From the NCBI GenBank assembly GCA_964444375.1, contig CAYUGX010000030.1:1-23606 (forward strand): 23,606 nucleotides of DNA. The letters run 5' to 3'. A program made the translations under genes and the position numbers. A model generated the notes under the pieces. The model made no database searches. It was not told where the DNA came from and was given only the letters and a program-made list of their open reading frames with translations. Source of the DNA: JABHCC01 sp964444375. GTDB lineage: Bacteria; Bacteroidota; Bacteroidia; Bacteroidales; UBA12481. Each line of letters starts with the position of its first letter. Position 1 is the first letter of the stretch. Shown here piece by piece: positions 7,546 through 16,538 of this stretch.

Positions 7546-9687
7546 ATGCCTAGAACTGTCCTTACCATCCTGTTTTTTACTCTTTCCATCCCATTGCTGG
7601 GACAATGGACTAGGATTACTACTCCTGTTGGTAATTATGATGCAAAATGGATCATCCAGGCTGACTCTTTGACGCTATTGGGAACCGATCATGGGATATA
7701 TCAAAAATCAAATTACTATGAGCCCTGGATATCTTTCTCTGAGGAATCCTTTTCAAAAGTAATCCTTCGGAAGGATACACTTATCCTATGTCCAGGTCAT
7801 TCAGATCAATTGCACTATATATGTTTAGGTGAGAACAACAACCTGGCTACAAAAACAGATCTGTCTTACTGGAATGTAGAGGACATGGTCTCTACTGATA
7901 CGGTGGTATATATGGCATCAAGCTGTTGTGGTGCAGTAGCTGCAATAAGAGATTTACATCAAAGAGAATCGATCCGGTATCTCCACCAAGGATTGCCACA
8001 AGGAATAGAAACGCCGATTTATTCTTTACATATCAAAAATGACGGTTTGTATGCCGGTGGTCGCGGAAAAATATATTTTTCCAAAATAGGCGAGTATAAT
8101 TGGCAAGTGCTTGAGGGAGAACTTCTAAATTGGCCAGTTCAAATTCTCAGACAGGATAATGGCGTACTCTTTGCAGTCTGCACCTATGGATTCAAATCTC
8201 AAATTCTGTATTCAACAAACAATGGACGTACTTTTGAGTCGTTTAGCCCGGTTACTGACCACAAAATAACCTCTTTTACGAGCCATGATTCAAAATACTA
8301 TTTCTCCACTAGAGGTGGTGGTGTTCAATACACAACTGATTTTGGGGAATCATGGAATCCACTCAATACAGGATTCAAAGATCTGGAAATACGAACAGTA
8401 GAAAGCCTTGATAAGCAGCTATATTGCGGATCTCAACTTAGTGGCATTTACCTTCTAGATGATACTATTTGGCAACCTGACCAAAGAGGAATTGGTAGTT
8501 TCCAGGCAGAACAGATTGTTGTTGATGAAGGGTCTTTTTATATCAATACCTATGACTCCATATACATTTCAGATTTGAAAACAAATTGGGAAAATATAAC
8601 CCCAATAACTACCGATTACAGAAGATGGGGGAAAATGATCAGGATGTCAGATAGACTGGTGGTCTCAGGATATCAATATAATAATAACGTGAATGTCAGT
8701 TGGGATTGGGATCTATTTATGCTGCCAGACGGTGACCAGTGGGTTCAACGAAATACACCCTTTAATGATAACATTATGTCATATTCCAGATTCCTTTTTG
8801 GTGATGGCAGTAGAATCTATATTTCCTATGGTGAGAATTACTATTCAGACACCCAAGATTGGACCTGGGTGAATATGGGTGAAGGAATTTGGGAATACTG
8901 GATGCAATTGATTGATCATGTTGTATATTCTGCCTATTCAGACAGAATCGCGCGGTTCAAAGAGTCACCTAAACAGTGGGAACATCTGGTCTCTGCAAGG
9001 GATATGGTAGAAAGTGCTGGACTGGAATGGGATGGTGAGGAAATTGGCTATTTCTGTTCAACCAATAATACATTATTTGCATTTCTGTCAAGTGGAGCGA
9101 TCAAAGAATCAAATGGATTATACAGATCAACCAATCTAGGTTTATCATGGACCCAAGTATATCAGGCCGATGATGGAATTGCCTGGCCATATTTGTCCAT
9201 TCGATCACATGCCGGTTGCGATTCTACGCTTGCCATTGTAACCAAGAAATGCCTATTATTAACTTATGACAATGGCGACCATTGGGAAGAAATAGAATAC
9301 CCTTCAGAGGCCAGAGCATTTTCAGCAGCAGCAATAAGCCGAGACACGATCTTCTTATCTAGCCTGAATATTGGGTATGGTGGAGCACAGGGCATATGGA
9401 AGCATCCATTAAAAGGAATTAACCTTGGTGCTTCGGATGATACCAGCACACAGATATCAATTAGACTTTATCCGAACCCAGCCAGCAATTACATTATTAT
9501 AGGCGGGACTGAACCAAATCTATTATGCAAGCTTTCTATGTATGACTTGACTGGGAAAATTATTATTTCTTCTATGGTACGTGCAGATGAACCTATTAAT
9601 ATTGAGAGAGTTACTAGTGGTCTGTATATGGTGCAGATTAAAACAGGCAAGAATACATCAGTTCAGAAACTTCTGATCACGAAATGA
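7546..9687 (+). CDS. Secreted T9SS-sorted protein with propeller-like repeat body
   Basis: From the ATG at 7546 the product has 713 residues. The frame is open back to a TTG at 7477, but the export signal MPRTVLTILFFTLSIPLLGQ starts at the ATG. The body contains repeated elements of the type (Y/F)ST(N/T)(N/D)(G/F)G.(T/S)(F/W) and RSTNLGLSWTQVY, typical of BNR/sortilin-like beta-propellers (the kind also found in photosystem-II-assembly-like and sialidase folds). No catalytic Asp-box hydrolase residues can be assigned. The last 75 residues are a type A sorting domain: IRLYPNPASNYIIIGG, then YDLTGK, then GLYMVQIKTGK, ending QKLLITK. The protein should cross the inner membrane by Sec, then the outer membrane by T9SS, and stay surface-attached or be released. 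An adhesive or ligand-binding role is an inference. It is monocistronic. Confidence 0.88.
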   Translation: MPRTVLTILFFTLSIPLLGQWTRITTPVGNYDAKWIIQADSLTLLGTDHGIYQKSNYYEPWISFSEESFSKVILRKDTLILCPGHSDQLHYICLGENNNLATKTDLSYWNVEDMVSTDTVVYMASSCCGAVAAIRDLHQRESIRYLHQGLPQGIETPIYSLHIKNDGLYAGGRGKIYFSKIGEYNWQVLEGELLNWPVQILRQDNGVLFAVCTYGFKSQILYSTNNGRTFESFSPVTDHKITSFTSHDSKYYFSTRGGGVQYTTDFGESWNPLNTGFKDLEIRTVESLDKQLYCGSQLSGIYLLDDTIWQPDQRGIGSFQAEQIVVDEGSFYINTYDSIYISDLKTNWENITPITTDYRRWGKMIRMSDRLVVSGYQYNNNVNVSWDWDLFMLPDGDQWVQRNTPFNDNIMSYSRFLFGDGSRIYISYGENYYSDTQDWTWVNMGEGIWEYWMQLIDHVVYSAYSDRIARFKESPKQWEHLVSARDMVESAGLEWDGEEIGYFCSTNNTLFAFLSSGAIKESNGLYRSTNLGLSWTQVYQADDGIAWPYLSIRSHAGCDSTLAIVTKKCLLLTYDNGDHWEEIEYPSEARAFSAAAISRDTIFLSSLNIGYGGAQGIWKHPLKGINLGASDDTSTQISIRLYPNPASNYIIIGGTEPNLLCKLSMYDLTGKIIISSMVRADEPINIERVTSGLYMVQIKTGKNTSVQKLLITK

Positions 9688-9722
9688 ACCCCTGCAAGAT
9701 AGACACATCCTGCATCAGCAAA

Positions 9723-9754
9723 TTGTGATTATCCAAAAGGATAGCTTAATTTTA
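9723..9754 (+). promoter_or_regulatory. Weak candidate promoter for the transporter-ribokinase operon
   Basis: TTG (9723-9725) is followed after 21 bases by TAATTTTA (9747-9754), 7/8 of the TAnnTTTG consensus. The spacing is two bases longer than the better examples in this window. It lies 58 bases ahead of the ATG at 9812. Confidence 0.28.
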
Positions 9755-9811
9755 GGAAAAGTATGTTCCGAATCTTGCCAAACAGAAACAGTTTTCGTTA
9801 ACCAATAAATC

Positions 9812-10816
9812 ATGCTTGTAATACAGAATTACGGACTGGCGGTTTTTATGTGCGTCATAACAATGATATGCTGGGGATCATGGGCCAATACACAAAAGCT
9901 GGCCAGTAAACAGTGGAAATTTCAACTTTTCTACTGGGATTATTCTTTGGGCGTCCTCATTTTAACATTGATCTTTGCTTTTACAATTGGAAGCTTTGGT
10001 GATGTTGGAAGGGGTTTTATTGAAGACTTGAAGCAGGCCGATGCAGGAAGTTTTGGTTCAGCCTTGCTCGGCGGTGTGGTGTTTAACCTGGCAAACCTTT
10101 TACTTGTTGCAGCGATTGATATCGCAGGCATGGCTGTGGCTTTTCCAGTAGGTATTGGTCTGGCCCTGGCAGTTGGTGTGGTTACCAACTATCTTGCAGT
10201 ACCAGTAGGTAATCCAATTGTGTTATTTATTGGTGTTTTCTTTGTGGTTCTTGCCATCATGGTCGATGCCCTTGCGTATAGGAAGCTTCCATCCAAGGGG
10301 GAGAAATCAATGAAAAAGGGTTTACTGCTGTCTGTGATTGCCGGTGTTGCCATGGGCTTCTTTTACAGGTTTGTTGCTGCTTCAATGTCAGAAGATATGG
10401 TGAACCCCGATTCGGGATTATTTACCCCTTACTCTGCCCTGGTGATTTTTTCTATTGGACTGCTTCTGTCGAGTTTCGTATTCAATTCCATATTGATGAA
10501 AAAACCAATCACCGGTAAATCGGTTCGTTTCAAAGATTATTTCACCAAAGGCAGCCCCAGGCTTCATATGATCGGGATATTGGGAGGAATAATATGGAGT
10601 ATTGGTATGTCATTCAGTATTTTAGCCTCAGGTGAGGCGGGTTATGCCATTTCCTACGGCCTTGGGCAAGGAGCGACCATGGTGGCTGCATTATGGGGAG
10701 TGTTCATCTGGAAAGAGTTTAAAGGAGCACCAAAAGGCACCAATACCTTGTTAAGCATGATGTTTATCTTCTTTGTAATCGGTTTGTCCATGATCATCCT
10801 GGCAAGAGTTATCTAG
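9812..10816 (+). CDS. Ureide-permease-like transporter (DMT superfamily)
   Basis: 334 residues with about ten hydrophobic helices. The N-terminus (GLAVFMCVITMICWGSWAN, then FYWDYSLGVLILTLIFAFTI) follows the pattern of the plant ureide permease family and its bacterial relatives, where G(T/S)W and YxDYS elements occupy the first two helices. The end also fits: GYAISYGLGQGATMVAALWG, then the FIWKEFKG segment and a final helix. These are inner-membrane secondary transporters for ureides, nucleobases or related heterocycles and sugars. Twenty-eight bases separate it from the ribokinase gene, so the two are probably one operon, and ribose or a ribonucleoside is a reasonable substrate guess. A plain GRP-type sugar transporter is the alternative. 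Confidence 0.82.
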   Translation: MLVIQNYGLAVFMCVITMICWGSWANTQKLASKQWKFQLFYWDYSLGVLILTLIFAFTIGSFGDVGRGFIEDLKQADAGSFGSALLGGVVFNLANLLLVAAIDIAGMAVAFPVGIGLALAVGVVTNYLAVPVGNPIVLFIGVFFVVLAIMVDALAYRKLPSKGEKSMKKGLLLSVIAGVAMGFFYRFVAASMSEDMVNPDSGLFTPYSALVIFSIGLLLSSFVFNSILMKKPITGKSVRFKDYFTKGSPRLHMIGILGGIIWSIGMSFSILASGEAGYAISYGLGQGATMVAALWGVFIWKEFKGAPKGTNTLLSMMFIFFVIGLSMIILARVI

Positions 10817-10844
10817 TTGTTTTTCAAAAACATGAAACAGAAAT

Positions 10845-11762
10845 ATGAGTATCGTCGTTGTTGGCAGTTCAAACACTGACCTAATCATCAAAGTCCCCAG
10901 AATACCAAAACCCGGCGAAACCATACTTGGTGGAGAATTCAGCACAGCTGCTGGCGGGAAGGGTGCCAACCAGGCGATAGCTGCAGCTAGAGCCGGTGGT
11001 AAAGTCAGTTTTATTGCCCGTATAGGTGATGATAATTATGGATTGACGGCTTTAACAGGTTTCAGGAAGAATAAAATTAATACGGAATATGTGACCCCTG
11101 ATCCGGATATCCCTTCTGGAACTGCATTGATACTGGTTGATGAGAAGGGGGAGAACAGCATTGCTGTTGCCTCCGGGGCAAATGCTCGCTTGTCTGTTGG
11201 AGATGTGATGGAGGCGAAACGGCAAATTGAGAAGGCTGATTTATTGTTGATGCAACTTGAAACACCAATAGAAACAATCCGGGCTGCTGCAACCATTGCA
11301 GGCTATTCAAATACCAAAGTGATATTGAATCCAGCTCCGGCTCAGGTATTGGATGATGATCTCTTGTCGAAGATTGATATTGTAACACCGAATGAATCTG
11401 AGGCTGAATTATTAACCGGCATTGCTGTCGTAGATATCCAAAGTGGCACCGAAGCTGCCCATCTTCTCTTAAAGAGAGGGGTAAAGTACGTCGTTATTAC
11501 CATGGGCAGTAAAGGTGCACTGCTCTGCTCCCTGGATGAAAGCCAGCTGATTAGTGGCTTTTCGGTAAAACCTGTGGATACCACAGCAGCCGGAGATACT
11601 TTCAATGGAGCCCTTGCGCTAGCCATCTCAGAAGGTCAAAATCTACCAGATTCAGTCCGATTTGCAAATGCAGCTGCAGCACTATCGGTCACTAAACTTG
11701 GAGCACAGCCTTCTATACCTGATCGCACTGAAATAATCAAGTTGCTAGGAGCCCAGGTATAG
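10845..11762 (+). CDS. rbsK: Ribokinase (PfkB family)
   Basis: 305 residues, the normal ribokinase length. It catalyses ATP-dependent phosphorylation of ribose to ribose-5-phosphate in the cytoplasm. Visible motifs: N-terminal VVVGSSNTDLI (substrate lid region), GGKGANQA at 37-44 (first PfkB signature), NPAPA at 162-166, TPNESEAELLTG at 181-192, and DTTAAGDTFNGALA at 245-258 with catalytic base Asp251 in the anion-hole motif. It is the second gene of a pair with the ureide-permease-like transporter, pointing to import and phosphorylation of ribose or ribose released from nucleosides. No nucleoside hydrolase gene lies in the window. Other PfkB sugar kinases cannot be excluded, but the motif set is closest to RbsK. 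Confidence 0.92.
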   Translation: MSIVVVGSSNTDLIIKVPRIPKPGETILGGEFSTAAGGKGANQAIAAARAGGKVSFIARIGDDNYGLTALTGFRKNKINTEYVTPDPDIPSGTALILVDEKGENSIAVASGANARLSVGDVMEAKRQIEKADLLLMQLETPIETIRAAATIAGYSNTKVILNPAPAQVLDDDLLSKIDIVTPNESEAELLTGIAVVDIQSGTEAAHLLLKRGVKYVVITMGSKGALLCSLDESQLISGFSVKPVDTTAAGDTFNGALALAISEGQNLPDSVRFANAAAALSVTKLGAQPSIPDRTEIIKLLGAQV

Positions 11763-12149
11763 AAACCATTTTTATTATTGAGATCAGATAAGTGGAGCAG
11801 ATACCTGAAAGTTATGCGCAAACGGGGAATCTGCTGGTGTTAGATGAATGCATCAATACCATGAATGTTAAAAGTGTTTTTGCAAAACCGTTGATTATCA
11901 TATCAGTAAGGTGTCTATTTTTGGGCACTTCATAGAAAATTTGTACATTTACATTCAGTCTAGACTTGTCTTTTCTATCTTTTCGAGCCATGACGTTTAA
12001 AGTCTAGGCCTGTGATTGCATACTTATGTAATGCTGGCGTTATGGATTTAACTAGAATTTATAGGCATTTGAGCTTAAACTCCAGATTACGAGTGTGATC
12101 CTTATGTGGCTGTTTTTTTTAAGAGTTGGAACGATTTAAGATTGTGAAG
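11763..12149. other. 387-bp spacer between rbsK and the DUF1566 operon
   Basis: No known gene. A 47-codon open frame (GTG 11792 to TAG 11933-11935, beginning VEQIPESYAQTGNLL) looks protein-like but has no family I know; it may be a fragment. Promoter-like words are present: TATTTTTG at 11916-11923 (exact -7 consensus but no -33 at the right distance) and TTTG (11940-11943) with TAGACTTG (11961-11968) at 17 bases. Either could drive the operon starting at 12150. The short word AGTCTAG occurs at 11957 and 12001. No terminator is seen after rbsK. Confidence 0.35.
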
Positions 12150-13094
12150 ATGAAATTAGAAAAACTGTACCTGGTGATAATGATGCTTTCAATATGGCTC
12201 TTATCAACTGACTCATTGCAATCTCAATCTCCACAGGTTTTGAGGTATCAAACTGTCATTTATGATAATTCTGGTGATCCTGTGGTCAACAGTCCTGTCA
12301 GTGTCAGAATACAAATTCTAAGCGGATCGGCTAACGGATCGGTCGCTTTCTCAGAATCCCATACTATATCAACGAATAGCAACGGTCTAATTACCATTAA
12401 AATAGCCTATGGAACACTCATTTCAGGTAGTTTTGCCTCGCTGGATTGGGCTTCCAACCAGTTTTGGTTGAGGGTCGAAGCAGATTTATCAGCTGGATCG
12501 AATTATAGTTTATACAGCAATAATCAAATACTAAGTGTTCCTTATGCCCTCTACGCAAAAACGGTAGCTAATGCATCCGGCAAAACGTATTCATTGGGTG
12601 ATGTTAAGGATGGCGGTATCGTTTTTTGGCTGGATGAAACAAGGCAGCACGGACTAATATGTGCTTTGTCTGACCAGAGTGCAGGTTGTCCCTGGATATC
12701 AAATCCCAGTTTCCTATACCTGACTTTAGCCACCGGTGACGGCGTTTTTTCAGGAGCAATGAATACTACTATTATAAAAATTGTGGAAGGATTCGGTGCC
12801 GGTATAAATTATGCGGCTAGGCTTGCCCATGAGTATCACAATTCGTATCAGGGAAAGGAATATGGAGGTTGGTACCTTCCATCAAAACATGAGTTAAGCC
12901 TCATGCTTGCTAAAAAAGGACTCATTAATTCAATTGCATCAAACAATGGTGGCACAGCATTAACTGATGCTGGTTATTGGAGTTCAACAGAATACGACAT
13001 ATCAAGGGCATATTTCCTGGATTTCAGTACTGGAAGTTCTGGTTTCGATAGTAAATTGAATTCTTACCGGGTTAGAGCGATAAAATCATTTTAA
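12150..13094 (+). CDS. Secreted DUF1566 (Lcl C-terminal domain) protein, paralogue A
   Basis: 314 residues from the ATG at 12150; a TTG at 12126 would add eight residues ahead of the signal. Signal peptide about 1-26 (KLYLVIMMLSIWLLSTDSLQSQ). Residues 27-140 are a beta domain frequent at the N-terminus of Bacteroidota surface proteins: LRYQTVIYDNSGDPV, SVRIQIL, NGLITIKIAYGT, WLRVEAD, and ILSVPYALYAKT at its end. Residues about 150-314 are the DUF1566/Lcl-type domain: GGIVFWLD, GGWYLPSKHELSLM, GYWSSTEYD, and SYRVRAIKSF at the C-terminus. It has no T9SS sorting domain, so it is probably periplasmic or reaches the surface with a partner. The stop overlaps the next start (TAATG), so translation of the T9SS gene is likely coupled. 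It is clearly homologous to the third gene of the operon. Molecular role unknown; the domain is related to C-type-lectin-like and FGE-like folds. Confidence 0.86.
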   Translation: MKLEKLYLVIMMLSIWLLSTDSLQSQSPQVLRYQTVIYDNSGDPVVNSPVSVRIQILSGSANGSVAFSESHTISTNSNGLITIKIAYGTLISGSFASLDWASNQFWLRVEADLSAGSNYSLYSNNQILSVPYALYAKTVANASGKTYSLGDVKDGGIVFWLDETRQHGLICALSDQSAGCPWISNPSFLYLTLATGDGVFSGAMNTTIIKIVEGFGAGINYAARLAHEYHNSYQGKEYGGWYLPSKHELSLMLAKKGLINSIASNNGGTALTDAGYWSSTEYDISRAYFLDFSTGSSGFDSKLNSYRVRAIKSF

Positions 13095-15442
13095 TGAACA
13101 AAACAATATACAAACAGGGTATTCTATTGACAGTCACCGTTTTTGTCAATTTTTGTCTTATTGCTCAAAGTTCATTTGTCTCTGGTGGGTGGAATTACAG
13201 CGGACCCGGTGGAAGTGCCACAACCTCCGTCGGTCAGGTGCATTATACACCCATGACGGGTTCAGGGGGAATCTCATCAGCTGGCGTTCAACAATGGATT
13301 CCCTTAGCAAATCCAGCGATCGACCTACAAATTACCAATGTAGTTAGTAATTCTACACCAAGTTCCGGTGATCAAATAGTCTTTACTGTGAGTGTTAAAA
13401 ACTTAAGTGCTTCGTATACTGCATCAAACGTTGTTGTTAAAATTATACTGGATATTTACTATCTCCAGTACATTTCACACTTGACAAATGGTAATGGACA
13501 GCCTGTCGGAACCTGGAATTATGCAGGCTCGGGTGCCTGGAATGCAATGGATTTACCACCTGGACATACAAAAACCCTTACAATTACCTGTTTGGCTAGA
13601 GCTTCAGGTAGTCTTACTGCTGCCTTATACTCTTTTGACCAAGATGATGTAGTTCTGAATAACAATAGTCAGGCTGCTCTATTTACAGTTACTGGATCAT
13701 CAGGAGGTGGAGCTGGAGGTATTGAAAGTCACGGAAGTATGGCCCTGGAACTAGGCACAAGACAATTTTACCGGATGAAAAACAATCTGCTTGATTATTT
13801 CAATCAACCAGAACTTTCACCCAATTTCAAAGAAATAGATGTGCACACCGGAATAGTAGTCACAAGTAGCAAATCCAAGAATTTATCTTCCGAGCTGTTA
13901 TTGCTGATCCCTGAAAAGGGGCCTGATAGTACCTCAGCACATATAGTTACGCCTGCTGATCTACTCGACTTCACTAATGCACACGAAGTATTCTCCGTTG
14001 ATTATTACAATCCCAAACAGCGGCGAATGGCTTCGATTCTGGCGATGACAACAAGGGGTGGTGAAGTTTATGAGCATTCCAAAATAGTATGTGATCGCTT
14101 AAACGGTGCCGAATTGAATGATATAGATACGGTGTCAATCATGGGACTGCCATTTATCCGTTATGCGCTGATCCATGATAACGGAGATTTGGATTATGCC
14201 ATGAGTTTTATTGCCTACCATGCTAACAGTCGGCGTGTAATCGATAACAGGTGGTTAAACAAAGAGTACCTGGTTCCTTTGAGTGCCGAAGTATATAATT
14301 TTCAGATCTGGTCAGCCAATCCCCAAATCAGTGTTGATCTAGCCACCGAAGTAATCAAACGATTTGGTGAAAGGGGTATATTAAACTTTAATAATGAAGA
14401 TAAACCCAATGTCCCTGACTTGTTTATATCCCGTGGCCATTATGAGGACGGCAAATTGGTTTTACAGGTAAAAAATCAGATTGGAGCCAAAAACATAACA
14501 TTAAGTGGTGATTTGGCTCGTGTTGAGAATGGCAAGCGTGAGGAATTTAGGGTAAGAGCTTCTCTAAATCCGGCACTGTCGCAGGATGAAAGCATTGAAA
14601 TTCACTTAGACCATTTTTTCGATGCTGCTTTCACCGTTAGCCACGATCAGAGCAGAGCTGAAGATCAGCTCTACATGGCTGATGGTCCATGGGGATACGA
14701 TTATGAGCAAGAGGGGGCTGTCATTGATCAATTTGAGATATTCCCCCAAAAACCTGTTCAGGAGAAGGGGGCCTTTTTATTGGAGAGGAATATTAAAATA
14801 TCAGGGCGCGTAAAAGAGTATCTTTCCCTTTACAGATCGATTAGGCCTGGGAACCGACCAGTAGATCTAAGTTCATACAATCAAGTTCAATTCACAGCAT
14901 CTGGAAAGGGCGTAATCAGGGTTATTGTTCCGTTGGCTCATATCGATGATTGGTATCAGCAGCCCAGTAAAACGGTAGAATTGTCAGCCGAACCAACGTT
15001 ATTCAAAATAGCTTATGATGACTTTGTATTCACCGATCAAGCAGCCATTTTTGATGGTAGTTATATCGTGTCAGTCGTTTTTGTAATAGAAGGCAATAGG
15101 ATAAACGATTCTGATTTTGATATACAAATCGATGAGCTGAAATTCACTTCTGAGTTTGATGAAACACATAGTGGTATGTTCACCCAGATCATTGCTGCCA
15201 ATTATCCGAATCCATTCTCAGATTATACTCATATTGATTTTACTATTTTTCAAGGATCTGTAGTAAAAGTAATCCTTCTAGACATAATGGGGAGAGAAGA
15301 AAGAGTAATCACAGACAAATGGTATAACGCTGGTAACAACAGGCTTACTGTATATGCCGATAATTTATCAGCGGGCACACACCTATATAAAATCATTACC
15401 GACCACAGTACGGTAATGAAAATGATGACCTTATGCAAATAG
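13094..15442 (+). CDS. T9SS-sorted multidomain surface protein (782 aa)
   Basis: Signal peptide 1-25 (ends FCLIAQ). Residues 30-67 carry GGWNYSGPGGSATTSVGQVH and GISSAGVQQW, a leader element common at the start of Bacteroidota T9SS cargo. Residues about 73-200 form an Ig-like DUF11/CARDB-type domain (DLQITNVVSNSTPSSGDQIV), then a Gly-rich linker. Residues 210-550 are a long region I do not recognise. Residues about 560-695 have the jelly-roll pattern of CBM11/CIA30-like carbohydrate-binding domains (LSSYNQVQFTASGKG, FKIAYDDF, IDELKF). Residues 705-782 are a type A sorting domain: NYPNPFSDYTHIDFTI, DIMGRE, LSAGTHLYKI. It lies between two DUF1566 paralogues with one-base and near-zero spacing, so the three products probably act together at the cell surface. 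Carbohydrate binding is an inference. Confidence 0.87.
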   Translation: MNKTIYKQGILLTVTVFVNFCLIAQSSFVSGGWNYSGPGGSATTSVGQVHYTPMTGSGGISSAGVQQWIPLANPAIDLQITNVVSNSTPSSGDQIVFTVSVKNLSASYTASNVVVKIILDIYYLQYISHLTNGNGQPVGTWNYAGSGAWNAMDLPPGHTKTLTITCLARASGSLTAALYSFDQDDVVLNNNSQAALFTVTGSSGGGAGGIESHGSMALELGTRQFYRMKNNLLDYFNQPELSPNFKEIDVHTGIVVTSSKSKNLSSELLLLIPEKGPDSTSAHIVTPADLLDFTNAHEVFSVDYYNPKQRRMASILAMTTRGGEVYEHSKIVCDRLNGAELNDIDTVSIMGLPFIRYALIHDNGDLDYAMSFIAYHANSRRVIDNRWLNKEYLVPLSAEVYNFQIWSANPQISVDLATEVIKRFGERGILNFNNEDKPNVPDLFISRGHYEDGKLVLQVKNQIGAKNITLSGDLARVENGKREEFRVRASLNPALSQDESIEIHLDHFFDAAFTVSHDQSRAEDQLYMADGPWGYDYEQEGAVIDQFEIFPQKPVQEKGAFLLERNIKISGRVKEYLSLYRSIRPGNRPVDLSSYNQVQFTASGKGVIRVIVPLAHIDDWYQQPSKTVELSAEPTLFKIAYDDFVFTDQAAIFDGSYIVSVVFVIEGNRINDSDFDIQIDELKFTSEFDETHSGMFTQIIAANYPNPFSDYTHIDFTIFQGSVVKVILLDIMGREERVITDKWYNAGNNRLTVYADNLSAGTHLYKIITDHSTVMKMMTLCK

Positions 15443-15447
15443 AAATC

Positions 15448-16407
15448 ATGGAACGGAAAATCATATATAAACGGAAAGTTTGGCTGATCTTGCTGACGGC
15501 TATAAGTTTAATACTGCTTCCTGCTTCTCTTCATGCTCAGGCACCAGAGAAAATCAGTTATCAAACGATTATTCGTAATAGTTCAGGGGAAGTACTGGTC
15601 AATCGGAGTGTTAAAGTACGGATTACTCTTCTAAAGTCATCACCATCAGGCACTATCGTTTATCGAGAGGTGCATGATGTTCAATCAAATGATTACGGAT
15701 TAGTGAGTTTTGAGATCGGGGGAGGAACCGTGATCGCCGGAACTTTCTCTAGCATTGACTGGTCAGATGGGCCTTATTATGTAAAAACCGAAATTGACCC
15801 GGATGGACAATCTAATTATACCATATCGGGCACATCTCAACTGCTGAGTGTACCCTATGCCTTGCATGCTAAATCTGCTGAAAGCATCGTAGGGGCAGAC
15901 TATTCAATTGGTGATTTTGCTCAGGGTGGAGTTATTATTTGGCTGGATAATACCGGCCAGCACGGACTGGTTTGTGCTATTACAGACCAAATAGAACGCG
16001 CTTTTTGGTTTTCAACAATAGCTGTTTTTCACTACCCGCTATCCTATGGGGATGGAATCTATGCCGGTGAAATGAATACAGCTTTGATTGTGGCAGTTCA
16101 AGGTATTGGAAACGGAGACATGTATGCAGCCCGTGCCTGTGCAGAATACAAATCAAATCAAGGCGGTGTCGAATACGGCGATTGGTATTTGCCCTCAAAG
16201 GAAGAGCTAAATATCATGTATGAAAAAAAGAGTGTGATTAATGCCGTCAGCCTCGCCAATGGCGGGACGGCATTTCGGGATTATTTTTATTGGAGCTCAA
16301 CCGAATATGACCAATTTCATGCATACTATCAGTATTTTCCATCAGGTCAGGCAACATGGGATGGAAAAAATAATGATTATTCCGTCAGATCAGTTAGAGC
16401 ATTTTAA
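15448..16407 (+). CDS. Secreted DUF1566 (Lcl C-terminal domain) protein, paralogue B
   Basis: 319 residues from the ATG at 15448, five bases after the upstream stop. An in-frame ATG at 15433 overlaps the T9SS gene by ten bases and adds five residues. I prefer 15448 because the basic signal-peptide head (MERKIIYKRKVWLILL) begins there; cleavage is likely after SLHAQ. Layout is the same as paralogue A: N-terminal beta domain (KISYQTIIRNSSGEV, VRITLLK, LLSVPYALHAKS) and C-terminal DUF1566 (GGVIIWLDNTGQHGLVCAI, YGDWYLPSKEELNIM, YWSSTEYD, DYSVRSVRAF). No sorting domain. The conserved WYLPSK.EL and WSSTEYD blocks are shared with paralogue A, while the segment around 180-200 differs, so the two may bind different partners. 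Last gene of the operon; the next gene is convergent. Confidence 0.86.
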   Translation: MERKIIYKRKVWLILLTAISLILLPASLHAQAPEKISYQTIIRNSSGEVLVNRSVKVRITLLKSSPSGTIVYREVHDVQSNDYGLVSFEIGGGTVIAGTFSSIDWSDGPYYVKTEIDPDGQSNYTISGTSQLLSVPYALHAKSAESIVGADYSIGDFAQGGVIIWLDNTGQHGLVCAITDQIERAFWFSTIAVFHYPLSYGDGIYAGEMNTALIVAVQGIGNGDMYAARACAEYKSNQGGVEYGDWYLPSKEELNIMYEKKSVINAVSLANGGTAFRDYFYWSSTEYDQFHAYYQYFPSGQATWDGKNNDYSVRSVRAF

Positions 16408-16538
16408 TACGAATAAAAACTAATCCTTTTCATCAAATTGGCTTTTTGTATTCAGTGGTAATACTATAATTACTTCAAGTTGCTAATCTAATGGTTTATA
16501 AGTAATTCGGACAGGTGATGGACAATAATTAGATAACA

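Noticed and set aside
9730..9743. TATCC-AAAA-GGATA hairpin after the T9SS gene
   Set aside because: Only five pairs and no clean T-tract; too weak to call a terminator.
11036..11626. Several minus-strand open frames inside rbsK
   Set aside because: Shadows of a strongly supported ribokinase frame.
11792..11935. 47-codon open frame downstream of rbsK
   Set aside because: No recognisable family, no start signal, GTG start; kept only as a note in the spacer entry.
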